Below, in pieces: positions 28,203 to 37,692 of a DNA stretch of 64,000 nt (position 1 is the stretch's first letter; each line of letters opens with the position of its first letter). The position numbers and the translations under genes were made by a program. The notes beneath the pieces were generated by a model. That model did no database searches. It was not told where the DNA came from and was given only the letters and a program-made list of their open reading frames with translations. The stretch is from Pseudomonas sp. Gutcm_11s. Lineage in GTDB: Bacteria > Pseudomonadota > Gammaproteobacteria > Pseudomonadales > Pseudomonadaceae. The stretch lies in NCBI RefSeq assembly GCF_028649395.1, contig NZ_JAQSUW010000010.1, positions 124,001 to 188,000 on the forward strand, written 5' to 3'.

Positions 28203-29420
28203 CTAGGACGCCTGCGCCATCTGCGGCCGCGCCGCCAGCCAAACCAGCCACAGCAGGCTGGCCAGGCAGATTCCGGCCAGGCCGAGTCCCAACGCCAGCT
28301 GCTGCGGCGCCAGCCACAACACCCAGGCCAGTGCCGCGCCCGCCATCAGCACCTGACGCCCCGCCTCCACCTTCCACAAGGTGCGCTTGCCCTCGAACAG
28401 TAGGCCCAGGCCAACGCAGCCGGCCAGCACCAGCGGCACCAGCAGCAACGCGTGCCACAGCTCGGCGCGCTTGACCGCCGCCAGGTAGCTCAGGGCCATG
28501 GCGTTGATCGCCACGAACTGGACGAAGGCGTACCACTTCAGGCCCGCCGGATAGGCGCAGTCGAACTTGTCCGCACCCATCTTCGGCCAGGGCCGCTCGG
28601 CCACATCCGCCGGGCGCCAGCCGGTGGGCATCCACCACAGGCGCAGCTTGTCCCACCAGGAGCGGGTCGCCACGGCGTCGGCCCACAGCAGGCGCCACCA
28701 GGAGAACTGCAGGCGGATCGGGTCGAAGGTGCGCACCGGGGTGGTCACGCCGTAGCGCACCGGCTCGTCCTCATCGGCATAGGTGCCGAACAGGCGATCC
28801 CAGACGATGAACACGCCGCCGTGGTTCTTGTCGATGTAGCGATCGTTCTGCCCGTGATGCACGCGGTGGTTGGTCGGCGTGACCATGAACCACTCCAGCA
28901 CGCCCAGGCGGCCGATGTGCTGCGAATGAATCCAGAACTGGTAGACCAGCTGTGCGCCGAGCAGGATCAGGAACAGCGGCAACGGCAGGCCGAGCAGCGC
29001 CAACGGCAGGTAGAAGGGCCAGTCGAAGCCGGTCTGGAAGGCGCCCTTGCGCAGCGCGGTGGACAGGTTGAAGTCCTCGCTGGAGTGGTGCGGCTGGTGC
29101 GCGCCCCACAGCAGGTTGTAGCGGTGCAGGCTGCGATGCGCCCAGTAGAAGCAGAAGTCCACGGCGATGAAGCCGAGCAGCCAGGTCCAGGGCGAGGTCG
29201 GATCGAGCGTCCACAGCCGCGCATGCTCGTACAGCCAGGCGTAGGGAATGACCAGCAGCAGGCGCAGCGGCCCCTCCAGCAGCACACGCAGCACGGCGGT
29301 GTTGATGCTGGTGGTGGCGTCGGCCAGGCGATAGGTGTGGCGACCGCTCCAGCGCTCATAGGCGAGCTCCAGCAGCATCAGCAGGATGTACAGCGGCACG
29401 GCCATCACGACTACGTTCAT
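28203..29420 (-). CDS. Sterol desaturase/fatty acid hydroxylase family membrane protein
   Basis: A 405-residue integral membrane di-iron enzyme of the fatty acid hydroxylase superfamily. Hydrophobic segments occupy the first 110 residues and the C-terminal 110. The histidine boxes that hold the two irons are present: HRSLHR, HQPHHSSEDFN and TNHRVHHGQ. These enzymes hydroxylate or desaturate lipids at the membrane; the substrate here is unknown. I take ATG 29420; the frame is open further upstream but with unlike composition. It is divergent from the AsmA-family gene. Confidence 0.88.
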   Translation of the reverse strand: MNVVVMAVPLYILLMLLELAYERWSGRHTYRLADATTSINTAVLRVLLEGPLRLLLVIPYAWLYEHARLWTLDPTSPWTWLLGFIAVDFCFYWAHRSLHRYNLLWGAHQPHHSSEDFNLSTALRKGAFQTGFDWPFYLPLALLGLPLPLFLILLGAQLVYQFWIHSQHIGRLGVLEWFMVTPTNHRVHHGQNDRYIDKNHGGVFIVWDRLFGTYADEDEPVRYGVTTPVRTFDPIRLQFSWWRLLWADAVATRSWWDKLRLWWMPTGWRPADVAERPWPKMGADKFDCAYPAGLKWYAFVQFVAINAMALSYLAAVKRAELWHALLLVPLVLAGCVGLGLLFEGKRTLWKVEAGRQVLMAGAALAWVLWLAPQQLALGLGLAGICLASLLWLVWLAARPQMAQAS

Positions 29421-29694
29421 CGGCACCTCATGGGCGAATCGTTCTTCTTGTGCTGCCAGCCTAACCCCGGATCGACGCAGGCGGATGGGCTTGCGCCGCC
29501 ATTCCCCCTTTCCGCAGGCGCCACCCGCCACGCCAGGGGAACCGCGCGCGACCTCAGCCATCCAAAGCCTGCCGACCACGGCACCGACCGGGCGCCTGCC
29601 AGCCCGGAGATCGCGGCGCGGGTCGCCGCCTCGCTGCGAGGCGGCGTTATACTCCCGCCCCTATATATAAGAACTCCCCCACAAGGACTGGTCC

Positions 29695-31917
29695 ATGAAA
29701 GCCTTTGGCAAAATCCTGGGTCTGGTAGTGCTTGGCCTGCTGCTGATCATCGTCGCGCTCGGCTTCGCCCTGACCCATCTGTTCGACCCCAACGACTACA
29801 AGGACGAGATCCAGCAACTGGCCCGCGACAAGGCCAACCTCGAGCTGAAACTCAACGGCGATATCGGCTGGAGCCTGTTCCCCTGGCTCGGCCTGGAGCT
29901 GACCGACGCCACCCTGGCCAGCGCCGACACCCCGGAAAAACCCTTCGCCAACCTGCGTCTGCTCGGCCTGTCGGTACGCGTGCTACCGCTGCTGTACAAA
30001 GAAGTGCAGATGAGCGACATCCGCGTCGACGGCCTCGACCTGACCCTGCAGCGCGACGACAAGGGCCGCGGCAACTGGGAAGGCGTCGGCCAGCCGGCCA
30101 AGCCTGCGCCGAGCGAACCGGCGCCAGCAGCACCGGGCGAGCCGAGCGAAACCACCGCGCAGACCACTGACGAGAGCGGCAAGCCGGTCAAGCTGGACAT
30201 CGACAGCCTGACCATCAGCAACTCGCGCGTGGACTACCACGACGCCAAGAGCGGCAAGCAATTCAGTGCCGAGGGCATCGAGCTGTCCACTGGCGCCATC
30301 CGCGAAGGCGCCGACATCCCGGTCAAACTGCTGGCCTTCCTCGGCACCAACCAGCCGGTGCTGCGTGCCAAGACCGAGCTGCAGGGCCTGCTGCGCTTCG
30401 ACCGCGCCCTCAAGCGCTACCAGCTGCAGGACATCAAGCTGGCCGGCGAGGCCTCTGGTGAGCCGCTCAACGGCAAGACTCTGACCTTCGCCAGCCAGGG
30501 CCAGTTGCTGCTCGACCAATCCGCCCAGGTGGCCGAGTGGACCGGCATCAAGCTCTCCGCCAACCAGCTGCGCGCCCTCGGCGAGCTGAAACTGCGCAAC
30601 CTGGACAAGACCGCCCAGCTGGAAGGCAACCTGTCGCTGGCCCAGTTCAACCTGCGCGAATTCCTCGACGGCCTCGGCGTCGCCCTGCCCGCCATGAGCG
30701 ACAAGGGCACGCTGAGCAGCCTCGAACTCTCCACCCGCCTGGCCGGCACGCCGAACAGCGTGCAGTTCAATGACCTGTCGCTGAAGCTCGACGACAGCAC
30801 CTTCAGCGGCAGCCTGGCGGTCAACGACTTCGCCAAGCAGGCCCTGCGCGCGCAGCTCAAGGGCGACAAGCTCGACCTCGACCGCTACCTACCGCCGCAG
30901 AACAAGGATGCCGATGCCGGCGCGGCGCGCAAGAACGAGGTCAAGGATGCCGTGGCCGCCGCCGGCAAGAGCGGCACCTCGCAACTGCCCAGCGCGCCGA
31001 CCCAGCAGGCCTGGAGCAGCACGCCATTGCTGCCGCTGGAGACCCTGCGCAAGCTCGACATCGAGGCCGCCATCAGCCTCGGCCAGCTGACCCTGAGCAA
31101 GCTGCCGGTCGAGGACGCACGCATCGGTCTGACCGCCAAGGGCGGCGTGATCGACCTCAAGGAACTGCGCGGCGACCTGTACGGCGGCGAATTCGCTGTG
31201 CGTTCGCAGCTCGATGCCCGCCAGGCCATCCCGCTGCTGACCGCCAACAAGCAGCTCAAGCGCATCCCGGTGGAGAAGCTGATCGAGGCCCGCGGCGAGA
31301 AGGCGCCGGTACGCGGCCAACTGGACCTGAGCGCCGACGTGCGCACCCAGGGCAACAGCGAGAAGGCCTGGATCGACGCCCTCAACGGCACCGCCAGCTT
31401 CAGCCTGAGCGACGGCGTGCTGGTCGACGCCAACCTCGAACAGCAGCTGTGCCAGGGCATCGCCACCCTCAACCGCAAGTCGCTGTCCGGCGAGCCACGC
31501 GGCAAGGACACCCCCTTCGAGGAGCTGCACGGCAACCTGAAATTCACCAACGGTGTGGCCAGCAACCCCGACCTCAAGGCGCGCATCCCCGGCCTGACCG
31601 TCAACGGCGACGGCGACCTCGATCTGCGCGTGCTGGGCATGGACTACCGCGTCGGCATCGTCATCGAGGGCGACAAGGGCGCGATGCCGGACCCGGCCTG
31701 CCAGGTCAACGAGCGCTATGTCGGCCTGGAATGGCCACTGCGCTGCCGCGGCCCGCTGGAACTGGGCGCCAAGGCCTGCCGCCTGGACAAGGACGGTCTC
31801 GGCAAGATCGCCGCCAAACTGGCCGGCGACAAGCTCAACCAGAAGCTGGAAGAGAAGCTCGGCGACAAGGTCAGCCCGGAACTCAAGGACGCACTGAAGG
31901 GCCTGTTCAACCGATGA
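29695..31917 (+). CDS. AsmA family protein
   Basis: A 740-residue envelope protein of the AsmA family, which in enterics influences outer-membrane assembly and phospholipid transport. One N-terminal transmembrane anchor (about residues 5-28, [21 protein letters not shown]) is followed by the AsmA N-terminal signature ([10 protein letters not shown], then [15 protein letters not shown]). A Pro/Ala-rich linker lies near residue 140. The long beta-rich periplasmic body ends with the typical GLNGD-like repeat and a helical Lys/Glu-rich tail. AAGGA precedes ATG 29695, and a TATACT at 29648-29653 could be its -10. The stop overlaps the mutY start (ATGA). Confidence 0.92.
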   Translation: MKAFGKILGLVVLGLLLIIVALGFALTHLFDPNDYKDEIQQLARDKANLELKLNGDIGWSLFPWLGLELTDATLASADTPEKPFANLRLLGLSVRVLPLLYKEVQMSDIRVDGLDLTLQRDDKGRGNWEGVGQPAKPAPSEPAPAAPGEPSETTAQTTDESGKPVKLDIDSLTISNSRVDYHDAKSGKQFSAEGIELSTGAIREGADIPVKLLAFLGTNQPVLRAKTELQGLLRFDRALKRYQLQDIKLAGEASGEPLNGKTLTFASQGQLLLDQSAQVAEWTGIKLSANQLRALGELKLRNLDKTAQLEGNLSLAQFNLREFLDGLGVALPAMSDKGTLSSLELSTRLAGTPNSVQFNDLSLKLDDSTFSGSLAVNDFAKQALRAQLKGDKLDLDRYLPPQNKDADAGAARKNEVKDAVAAAGKSGTSQLPSAPTQQAWSSTPLLPLETLRKLDIEAAISLGQLTLSKLPVEDARIGLTAKGGVIDLKELRGDLYGGEFAVRSQLDARQAIPLLTANKQLKRIPVEKLIEARGEKAPVRGQLDLSADVRTQGNSEKAWIDALNGTASFSLSDGVLVDANLEQQLCQGIATLNRKSLSGEPRGKDTPFEELHGNLKFTNGVASNPDLKARIPGLTVNGDGDLDLRVLGMDYRVGIVIEGDKGAMPDPACQVNERYVGLEWPLRCRGPLELGAKACRLDKDGLGKIAAKLAGDKLNQKLEEKLGDKVSPELKDALKGLFNR

Positions 31918-32981
31918 GCCCCGAGCAGTTCAATGGCGCCGTGCTGGCCTGGTATGACATACACGGCCGCAAGGACCTGCCCTGGCAACAGGGCATCACC
32001 CCCTACCGGGTGTGGGTCTCCGAGATCATGTTGCAGCAGACCCAGGTCAGCACCGTGCTCGGCTACTTCGACCGCTTCATGGAGGCCCTACCCACGGTAG
32101 AGGCGTTGGCCGCGGCACCGGAAGACGAAGTGCTGCACCTGTGGACCGGCCTCGGCTACTACACCCGTGCGCGCAACCTGCACAAGGCGGCGAAGACGGT
32201 GGTGGAGCAGCATGGCGGCGAGTTCCCGCGCTCGGTCGAGCAGCTCGCCGAACTACCCGGCATCGGCCGCTCCACCGCTGGCGCCATCGCCAGCCTGAGC
32301 ATGAACCTCCGCGCGCCGATTCTCGACGGCAACGTCAAACGCGTGCTGGCCCGCTACAAGGCCCAGCACGGTTACCCGGGCGAGCCCAAGGTGGCCGACC
32401 AGCTGTGGCAGCTGGCCGAACAGCTGACCCCGCATGAGCGGGTCAACAACTACACCCAGGCGATGATGGACCTGGGCGCCACCCTGTGCACCCGCAGCAA
32501 GCCGAGCTGCCTGCTGTGCCCGGTGCGTAATGGCTGCCGTGCGCACCTGCTCGGCCGCGAGACCGACTTCCCGGAATCCAAGCCGCGCAAGGCCCTGCCG
32601 CAGAAGCGCACGCTGATGCCGCTGCTGGCCAACCACGAAGGCGCCATCCTGCTCTACCGCCGCCCCTCCAGCGGCCTGTGGGGCGGCCTGTGGAGCCTGC
32701 CGGAGCTGGACGACCTGGCCGGCCTCGCGCCACTGGCCAGCCAGCACTCGCTGCGCCTCGGCGACCCGCGCGAACTGGCCGGGCTGACCCATACTTTCAG
32801 CCACTTCCAGCTGGCCATCGAGCCCTGGCTGGTGCCCGCCGAGCAGGCCAGCCCCGCCGTGGCCGAGGGCGACTGGCTCTGGTATAACCTCGCCAGCCCG
32901 CCGCGCCTGGGCCTGGCCGCCCCGGTGAAGAAGCTCCTCAAGCGAGCCGCGGAAGCACTGAATGCAGGAGAAATCTCATGA
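31914..32981 (+). CDS. mutY: A/G-specific adenine DNA glycosylase MutY
   Basis: MutY removes adenine mispaired with 8-oxoguanine, preventing G-to-T transversions. The 355-residue protein has the catalytic Glu37 in [11 protein letters not shown], the helix-hairpin-helix [14 protein letters not shown] followed by the catalytic Asp in [10 protein letters not shown], and the iron-sulfur ligands C-x6-C-x2-C-x5-C ([17 protein letters not shown]). The C-terminal third is a MutT-like domain that reads 8-oxoG. It overlaps the AsmA gene by 4 bases and the yggX gene by 4 bases. Confidence 0.98.
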   Translation: MSPEQFNGAVLAWYDIHGRKDLPWQQGITPYRVWVSEIMLQQTQVSTVLGYFDRFMEALPTVEALAAAPEDEVLHLWTGLGYYTRARNLHKAAKTVVEQHGGEFPRSVEQLAELPGIGRSTAGAIASLSMNLRAPILDGNVKRVLARYKAQHGYPGEPKVADQLWQLAEQLTPHERVNNYTQAMMDLGATLCTRSKPSCLLCPVRNGCRAHLLGRETDFPESKPRKALPQKRTLMPLLANHEGAILLYRRPSSGLWGGLWSLPELDDLAGLAPLASQHSLRLGDPRELAGLTHTFSHFQLAIEPWLVPAEQASPAVAEGDWLWYNLASPPRLGLAAPVKKLLKRAAEALNAGEIS

Positions 32982-33250
32982 GCCGTACCATCCATTGCCG
33001 CAAGTTCAACGAAGACCTGCCCGGCCTCGATCGCCCGCCCTACCCTGGCGCCAAGGGTGAGGACATCTACAACAACGTGTCGAAGAAAGCTTGGGACGAG
33101 TGGCAGGCGCACCAGACCATGCTGATCAACGAGCGTCGGCTGAACATGATGAACGCCGAGGACCGCAAGTTCCTCCAGGCCGAGATGGACAAGTTCCTCT
33201 CCGGCGAGGACTACGCCAAAGCCGACGGCTACGTGCCACCGAGCGCCTGA
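32978..33250 (+). CDS. yggX: Fe(2+)-trafficking/oxidative damage protection protein YggX
   Basis: A 90-residue YggX protein, linked to protection of iron-sulfur enzymes such as MutY under oxidative stress. It begins [10 protein letters not shown] with the conserved Cys7, and contains [20 protein letters not shown] and [17 protein letters not shown]. The 4-base overlap with mutY is the usual mutY-yggX pairing and ensures co-expression with an iron-sulfur client. Confidence 0.97.
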   Translation: MSRTIHCRKFNEDLPGLDRPPYPGAKGEDIYNNVSKKAWDEWQAHQTMLINERRLNMMNAEDRKFLQAEMDKFLSGEDYAKADGYVPPSA

Positions 33251-33257
33251 TGCGGAT

Positions 33258-33277
33258 GCGGGCCGGAAACGGCCCGC
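33258..33277 (+). terminator. GAAA-tetraloop hairpin after yggX
   Basis: GCGGGCCG and CGGCCCGC form a perfect 8-base-pair stem with a GAAA loop, 8 bases after the yggX stop. No T tract follows, so it probably protects the 3' end or acts as a weak stop. Confidence 0.45.
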
Positions 33278-33334
33278 GCCACCCCGAAAACTCGTAACCG
33301 CCCGTCTGCACTGAAATTTTTTTCATTTCCTCGC

Positions 33335-33363
33335 TTGACACTACCCGTTCAAATCCGTTTAAT
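33335..33363 (+). promoter_or_regulatory. tRNA-Phe promoter
   Basis: A perfect TTGACA (33335-33340), a 17-base spacer and TTTAAT (33358-33363) end ten bases before the tRNA. This is a near-consensus sigma-70 promoter at the right distance for the tRNA. Confidence 0.85.
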
Positions 33364-33373
33364 GCGCCCCGTT

Positions 33374-33449
33374 GCCCAGATAGCTCAGTTGGTAGAGCAG
33401 GGGATTGAAAATCCCCGTGTCGGCGGTTCGACTCCGTCTCTGGGCACCA
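33374..33449 (+). tRNA. tRNA-Phe (GAA)
   Basis: A 76-base cloverleaf: acceptor GCCCAGA pairs with TCTGGGC, the D arm is GCTC..GAGC, the anticodon stem GGGGA/TCCCC surrounds loop TTGAAAA with anticodon GAA, and the T arm contains GGTTCGACT. CCA is encoded. Confidence 0.98.
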
Positions 33450-33457
33450 AAATATAG

Positions 33458-33491
33458 AAACCCCTGATTCCGCAAGGTCTCAGGGGTTTTT
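33458..33491 (+). terminator. Rho-independent terminator after tRNA-Phe
   Basis: AAACCCCTGA and TCAGGGGTTT form a 10-base-pair stem that runs into TTTTT, starting 8 bases after the tRNA. Confidence 0.9.
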
Positions 33492-33529
33492 GCTATCTAC
33501 GGTGTAGGAAGGCACCCGCAGGAGCCCAA

Positions 33530-34180
33530 ATGGAATTCATCCAGCTTGTCATCGACTTCATCCTGCACATCGACCGCCACCTGGCGGAGCTGACCGCCGC
33601 CTACGGGCCGTGGATCTACGGCATCCTGTTCCTGATCATCTTCTGCGAGACCGGCCTGGTAGTGACGCCCTTCCTGCCCGGCGACTCGCTGCTGTTCGTC
33701 GCCGGCGCCATCGCCACCCAGGACGCGATGAACGTGCACATCATGGTCGCGCTGCTGATCATCGCCGCCATCCTCGGCGACGCAGTCAACTACAGCATCG
33801 GCCGTTTCTTCGGCGCCAAGCTGTTCGCCAACCCGGACTCGAAGATCTTCCGCCGCCGCTACCTAGAAGTGACCGAGGCCTTCTACGAGAAGCACGGCGG
33901 CAAAACCATCATCCTCGCCCGCTTCGTGCCCATCGTGCGCACCTTCGCTCCCTTCGTCGCCGGCATGGGCCACATGCCTTACCGCCGCTTCGCCACCTAC
34001 AACGTGATCGGCGCAGTCATCTGGGTCACCCTGTTCAGCTACGCCGGCTACTTCTTCGGCAACCTGCCGGTGGTGCAGAGCAACCTGCACTACCTGATCG
34101 TGGCGATCATCTTTGTCTCGATCCTGCCGGGCGTGATCGAAATCCTCCGCCACCGCAGGGCTGCAGCCCGCGCCGAGTGA
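33530..34180 (+). CDS. DedA family inner-membrane protein
   Basis: A 216-residue polytopic protein of the DedA/SNARE-associated family, which includes flippases for undecaprenyl phosphate and phospholipids. The motifs [22 protein letters not shown], near residues 40-60 (a re-entrant loop), and [21 protein letters not shown], near 122-142, contain the conserved acidic and arginine positions. The C-terminus is a transmembrane helix followed by a basic tail. It is a single gene after the tRNA-Phe terminator. Confidence 0.93.
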   Translation: MEFIQLVIDFILHIDRHLAELTAAYGPWIYGILFLIIFCETGLVVTPFLPGDSLLFVAGAIATQDAMNVHIMVALLIIAAILGDAVNYSIGRFFGAKLFANPDSKIFRRRYLEVTEAFYEKHGGKTIILARFVPIVRTFAPFVAGMGHMPYRRFATYNVIGAVIWVTLFSYAGYFFGNLPVVQSNLHYLIVAIIFVSILPGVIEILRHRRAAARAE

Positions 34181-34294
34181 GGCGCACGGCGCGACGAACG
34201 CCCCTCCGCTGATCTGGCCGCCCCCAGCGACCGGTGCAATACTCTGGCGAGCGCTCCTCGCCCAGAGTCGGCGCGCCGCCGAGGGTAATCAGTG

Positions 34295-36244
34295 ATGACA
34301 GCCAGCTTTACGGTGGGGCACAGCCCACTCTTCGCCGAGACCAGCCTGCACACCCGTCTCACCCGCGCCGGCATCGAGCTGCGCGGCGTGGAGCGCGCCA
34401 GTGACATCGAGCCGGGCAGCCTGGAAGTGCTGCTGCTCGACAACAGCCTGCTGCGTGCCAGCGAGCTGGGCGAATGGCAGACCCGTGGCGCCAGCCTGGT
34501 AGCCTTCGATGCACCGCCCGGCGTCCTGCCCCTGCCCGAGGCGGCCAGCGAGGACGAGTTGCTCGCCCTGCTCGGCTTCGCCGCCGAACAGTTCCACCTG
34601 AAGCAGAAGACCGATCAGCTGGCCACCGCCCTGCAGAACAAGGACGGCGACCTGCAGAAGCTGGTCGATGTCGGCCTGGCGCTGTCCGCCGAGAAGGACC
34701 TGGAGCGCCTGCTGAGCAAAATCCTCACCGAGGGCCGGCGCCTGTCCAACAGCGACGCCGCCTCGCTGTTCCTGGTCGACAAGAAGGGCGAGCTGCCGCA
34801 GCTGCTGTTCAAGCTGACGCAGAACAGCTCGATGCCGACGCGTTTCCAGGAGCAGCGCATGCCGCTGACCAAGGCCTCGATCGCCGGCTACGTGGCGCTG
34901 ACCAGCACCGAGCTGAACATCGCCGACGCCTACGCCATCCCGCCCGACGCGCCCTATCGCTTCAACCGCTCGTTCGATATGCAGGTCGGCTACCGCACCA
35001 TGTCGCTGCTGGCCATTCCCATGCTCAACCACCGCCACGAGGTGGTCGGCGTGCTGGAGTTCATCAACTGCCAGAATGCTGCGGGCGAGGCGATCGCCTT
35101 CGCCGAAGTGGTGGCCGCCTCGCTGCGCGCGCTGGCCAGCCAGGCCGCGGTGGCCATCGAGAACCGCCAGTTGCTGGACGACATCAGCCAGCTGTTCGAC
35201 GGTTTCGTGCAGGCCTCGGTGTTCGCCATCGAGCAGCGCGACCCGACCTCCGCCGGCCATTCGTTCCGCGTCGCCGACCTGTGCATCGCCCTCGCCCGCC
35301 AGCTGCCTCTGGCGCCCCACGCGCACCTGCGCAACCAGGCGCTCGGCGACGAGGGCATGCGCGAGCTGCGCTACGCCGCCCTGCTGCATGACTTCGGCAA
35401 GGTCGGCGTGCGCGAGCACGTGCTGACCAAGGCCAAGAAGCTGCCCGATCCGGTGGTCGACAACCTGCGCTACCGCGTGGCGCTGGCCAAGGAGAGCCTG
35501 CAGAACCAGACCCTGCGCCGCATGCTGCAGGCCTACCGGCAGTACGGCACGCTGGACGAGCAGCTGCGCCTGCAATGGGAGGCCGAGCTGGCGGTCGAGT
35601 GCGAGCGCCTCGATCAGTACCTACGCGACATCCTCAAGGCCAACGAGCCGAGCGTGCTGACCGAGGGCGACTTCCACCACCTGCAGGACATCCAGGGCCA
35701 CGTAGTGAAGAGCCACGACGACAGCTTGATCGGCCTGCTCTCGGACAGCGAGTTCGGCGCCCTGGCCATCCGCCGCGGCAGCCTGACCCAGGACGAGCGC
35801 GCGGAGATCGAGCGTCACGTGGTGCACACCCGCGAATTTCTCAGCCTGATTCCCTGGACCCCGGCGCTGCAGGGCATCCCGGAAATCGCCGCCGCGCACC
35901 ACGAGAAGCTCGATGGCAGCGGCTACCCCAAGGGCCTGGCTGGCGAGCAGATTCCCTGCGGTTCACGGATCATGACCATCTGCGACATCTACGACGCGCT
36001 GACCGCCTCGGACCGTCCCTACAAGCCGGCGGTGCCGGTGGACAAGGCCCTGGACATCCTGCAGTCGGAAGTGAAGAGCGGCCTGCTGGATGGCGACCTG
36101 GTGCAGGTGTTCATCGACTCGCGCTGCTACCTCAACCCAGCCCAGGGTGTGGCGCTGCCGGCAGCGCCGACACCGCCCGCTGGCGCACCCGTGTATGCGC
36201 ACCACGTCTGCGACTACGAGCCCTGCGACAAGCACCAGCACTGA
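34295..36244 (+). CDS. GAF and HD-GYP domain protein (probable c-di-GMP phosphodiesterase)
   Basis: A 649-residue cytoplasmic signalling protein. The N-terminal 90 residues look like a degenerate receiver-type region. A GAF domain follows (about 115-295; SNSDAASLFLVDKKG, then MLNHRHEVVGVLEFIN). The HD-GYP domain begins with GHSFRVADLC and has the HD pair in LLHDFGKVG (near 364) and the GYP-type motif HHEKLDGSGYPKGL (near 535-548). HD and GYP are about 175 residues apart instead of the usual 60-70, so about 110 extra, mostly helical, charged residues are inserted. HD-GYP enzymes hydrolyse cyclic di-GMP. GAGGG lies 9 bases before ATG 34295; a GTG three bases earlier is also possible. Confidence 0.88.
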   Translation: MTASFTVGHSPLFAETSLHTRLTRAGIELRGVERASDIEPGSLEVLLLDNSLLRASELGEWQTRGASLVAFDAPPGVLPLPEAASEDELLALLGFAAEQFHLKQKTDQLATALQNKDGDLQKLVDVGLALSAEKDLERLLSKILTEGRRLSNSDAASLFLVDKKGELPQLLFKLTQNSSMPTRFQEQRMPLTKASIAGYVALTSTELNIADAYAIPPDAPYRFNRSFDMQVGYRTMSLLAIPMLNHRHEVVGVLEFINCQNAAGEAIAFAEVVAASLRALASQAAVAIENRQLLDDISQLFDGFVQASVFAIEQRDPTSAGHSFRVADLCIALARQLPLAPHAHLRNQALGDEGMRELRYAALLHDFGKVGVREHVLTKAKKLPDPVVDNLRYRVALAKESLQNQTLRRMLQAYRQYGTLDEQLRLQWEAELAVECERLDQYLRDILKANEPSVLTEGDFHHLQDIQGHVVKSHDDSLIGLLSDSEFGALAIRRGSLTQDERAEIERHVVHTREFLSLIPWTPALQGIPEIAAAHHEKLDGSGYPKGLAGEQIPCGSRIMTICDIYDALTASDRPYKPAVPVDKALDILQSEVKSGLLDGDLVQVFIDSRCYLNPAQGVALPAAPTPPAGAPVYAHHVCDYEPCDKHQH

Positions 36245-36248
36245 TGAA

Positions 36249-36271
36249 AAGGGCGGCTCATGGCCGCCCTT
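36249..36271. terminator. Bidirectional terminator
   Basis: AAGGGCGGC and GCCGCCCTT pair perfectly (9 base pairs, 5-base loop) between the convergent stops of the HD-GYP gene and the M48 protease gene. On the minus strand it ends CCCTTTTC; on the plus strand CCCTTCTCTC. Confidence 0.8.
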
Positions 36272-36276
36272 CTCTC

Positions 36277-37176
36277 TCACTTGGCCGATAACGCCTTCTG
36301 GTAGCGCTGCTCCAGAGTCTGCTGGCTGCCGCCGGCAGCGGCCTTGTCCAGGTACTGGTAGGTGGGCTCCAAGCGGGTCAGGCGATCATTGATGTTCGGG
36401 TGCACCTTGAGGAAGGTCACCAGGGTGGCATCGTCCTGCTTCATGGTGCCCAGGTCCTGCAGCACGTTGGCCAGCCCGTATGGGTCGTAGCCGGCGCGTG
36501 CGGCGATAACCGCGCCCATCTGGTCGGCCTCGTACTCGTCACCACGGTCCAAGCCGCGGGTATAGAGGTTGGTCACCAGTTGGTCGAATTTCTGCGTGGC
36601 CGCCGGATCGCTGCTACTGACACTCCCGGAGTTGGCCTGGCTGGCCTGCAGGGCGAAGCGCGAGACGCTGGCAAGCAGGCCGGCGCCGGCCTTCTGCTTG
36701 ATCGCATCGAGATGGTGCTTCTGCACCACGTGCGCCACCTCGTGGGCCAGCACGCCGGCCAACTCGGCCTCGCTGTTCATCTGCGCCAGCATGCCGCTGG
36801 TGACGAACACATAGCCGCCAGGTGCGGCATAGGCGCCGACCACGCGACTGTCGAGCACGCCGAAGCGCCAGGGCAGATCGGGCCGCTCGCTGTTCAGGGC
36901 GACCCAGCGGCCGACCTCGTTGACGTAGGACTGCACGGCCGCGTTATCCAGCAGCGGCGCCTGCTTGAGCAGCAGCTCGGCGGTGCTGGCGCCAATCACC
37001 AGCTCCTCGTCCTGGGTCTTCTCGCCCATGTCGCTGAGGCTGCGCCCGGCGCTGGCCAGCGGGGTGAGGTCGACGCCCTGGATCTGCACACCCTCGAGGG
37101 CCTGCAGGTTCTCGCAGGCGGGCAGCGCGGCGCAGATGGCGACGAGCAGTGCGCTACGGCAGAAGATCTTGTGCAT
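36277..37176 (-). CDS. M48 family metalloprotease, lipoprotein
   Basis: A 299-residue periplasmic zinc protease. The N-terminus is a lipoprotein signal (LLVAICAALPAC, lipidated Cys near 21). The zinc site is HEVAH (LAHEVAHVVQKHH) with the downstream Glu of the family in DEYEADQMGAVIAARAGY. These BepA/LoiP-like enzymes work in outer-membrane protein quality control. It follows an SH3-domain gene by 15 bases and shares its transcription unit with the CHASE2 cyclase. Confidence 0.92.
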   Translation of the reverse strand: MHKIFCRSALLVAICAALPACENLQALEGVQIQGVDLTPLASAGRSLSDMGEKTQDEELVIGASTAELLLKQAPLLDNAAVQSYVNEVGRWVALNSERPDLPWRFGVLDSRVVGAYAAPGGYVFVTSGMLAQMNSEAELAGVLAHEVAHVVQKHHLDAIKQKAGAGLLASVSRFALQASQANSGSVSSSDPAATQKFDQLVTNLYTRGLDRGDEYEADQMGAVIAARAGYDPYGLANVLQDLGTMKQDDATLVTFLKVHPNINDRLTRLEPTYQYLDKAAAGGSQQTLEQRYQKALSAK

Positions 37177-37191
37177 GGCTCGGTCTCCGGC

Positions 37192-37692
37192 TCAGTGAGG
37201 GTAGGCAATGGACTGGCTACGCAGTGCGCCCTGCTGGGCGAACGCGCGCGCAGCGCCCGGCGTCACCGCATAGCGATCCAGATGCTGCAGCGCCAGGCTG
37301 CCGGAGCCGCCGCCACCGCCCACCTGGTCGTCACTGATGCCGCGCACGCCGGTGGCCACGCCACTGGCCGGCTCCACCGCGGTGCTGCCCTCGAGCAGCG
37401 AGCCGATATTGCCGCCGCTGGCTGCGGCGGACTTGTCGAAACGTATTGCCAGCATGGCCACCCAGCCCTGCTGGCCGGCGCCGGTCTGCACCTGGTACCA
37501 GCCGCCCTGGCGCTTGAGCACGCTCAGGCGCGTCTGCGCCGGCAGCTGCTGCAGCGCAGCGGCGCCTGCAGAGGCCGACTCGCGCAGGGCGGTAGCCTCG
37601 ACGGTGATGCCGCTGCGCACTTCGGCCAGCGCCACGGCGCTGCCCAGCCAGCCTGCCAGGATCAGCAGGGCAGCGGTAAGAGTACTTCTCAT
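37192..37692 (-). CDS. SH3-domain periplasmic protein
   Basis: A 166-residue exported protein with a signal peptide (about residues 1-23, cleavage after ALA). A bacterial SH3-type domain spans about 25-85 (TALRESASAGAAAL, RLSVLKRQGGWYQVQTG, GQQGWVAM), a fold that often binds peptidoglycan or proteins. A Gly/Ser-rich linker follows. It overlaps the cyclase stop by 4 bases (ATGA) and lies just before the M48 protease, so the three are probably one operon. Role unknown. Confidence 0.8.
   Translation of the reverse strand: MRSTLTAALLILAGWLGSAVALAEVRSGITVEATALRESASAGAAALQQLPAQTRLSVLKRQGGWYQVQTGAGQQGWVAMLAIRFDKSAAASGGNIGSLLEGSTAVEPASGVATGVRGISDDQVGGGGGSGSLALQHLDRYAVTPGAARAFAQQGALRSQSIAYPH

Noticed and set aside
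28045..28698. Frames on the opposite strand of the PanZ-like and sterol-desaturase-like genes
   Set aside because: They overlap well-supported genes and show the Arg/Pro/Ala bias of shadows in high-GC DNA.
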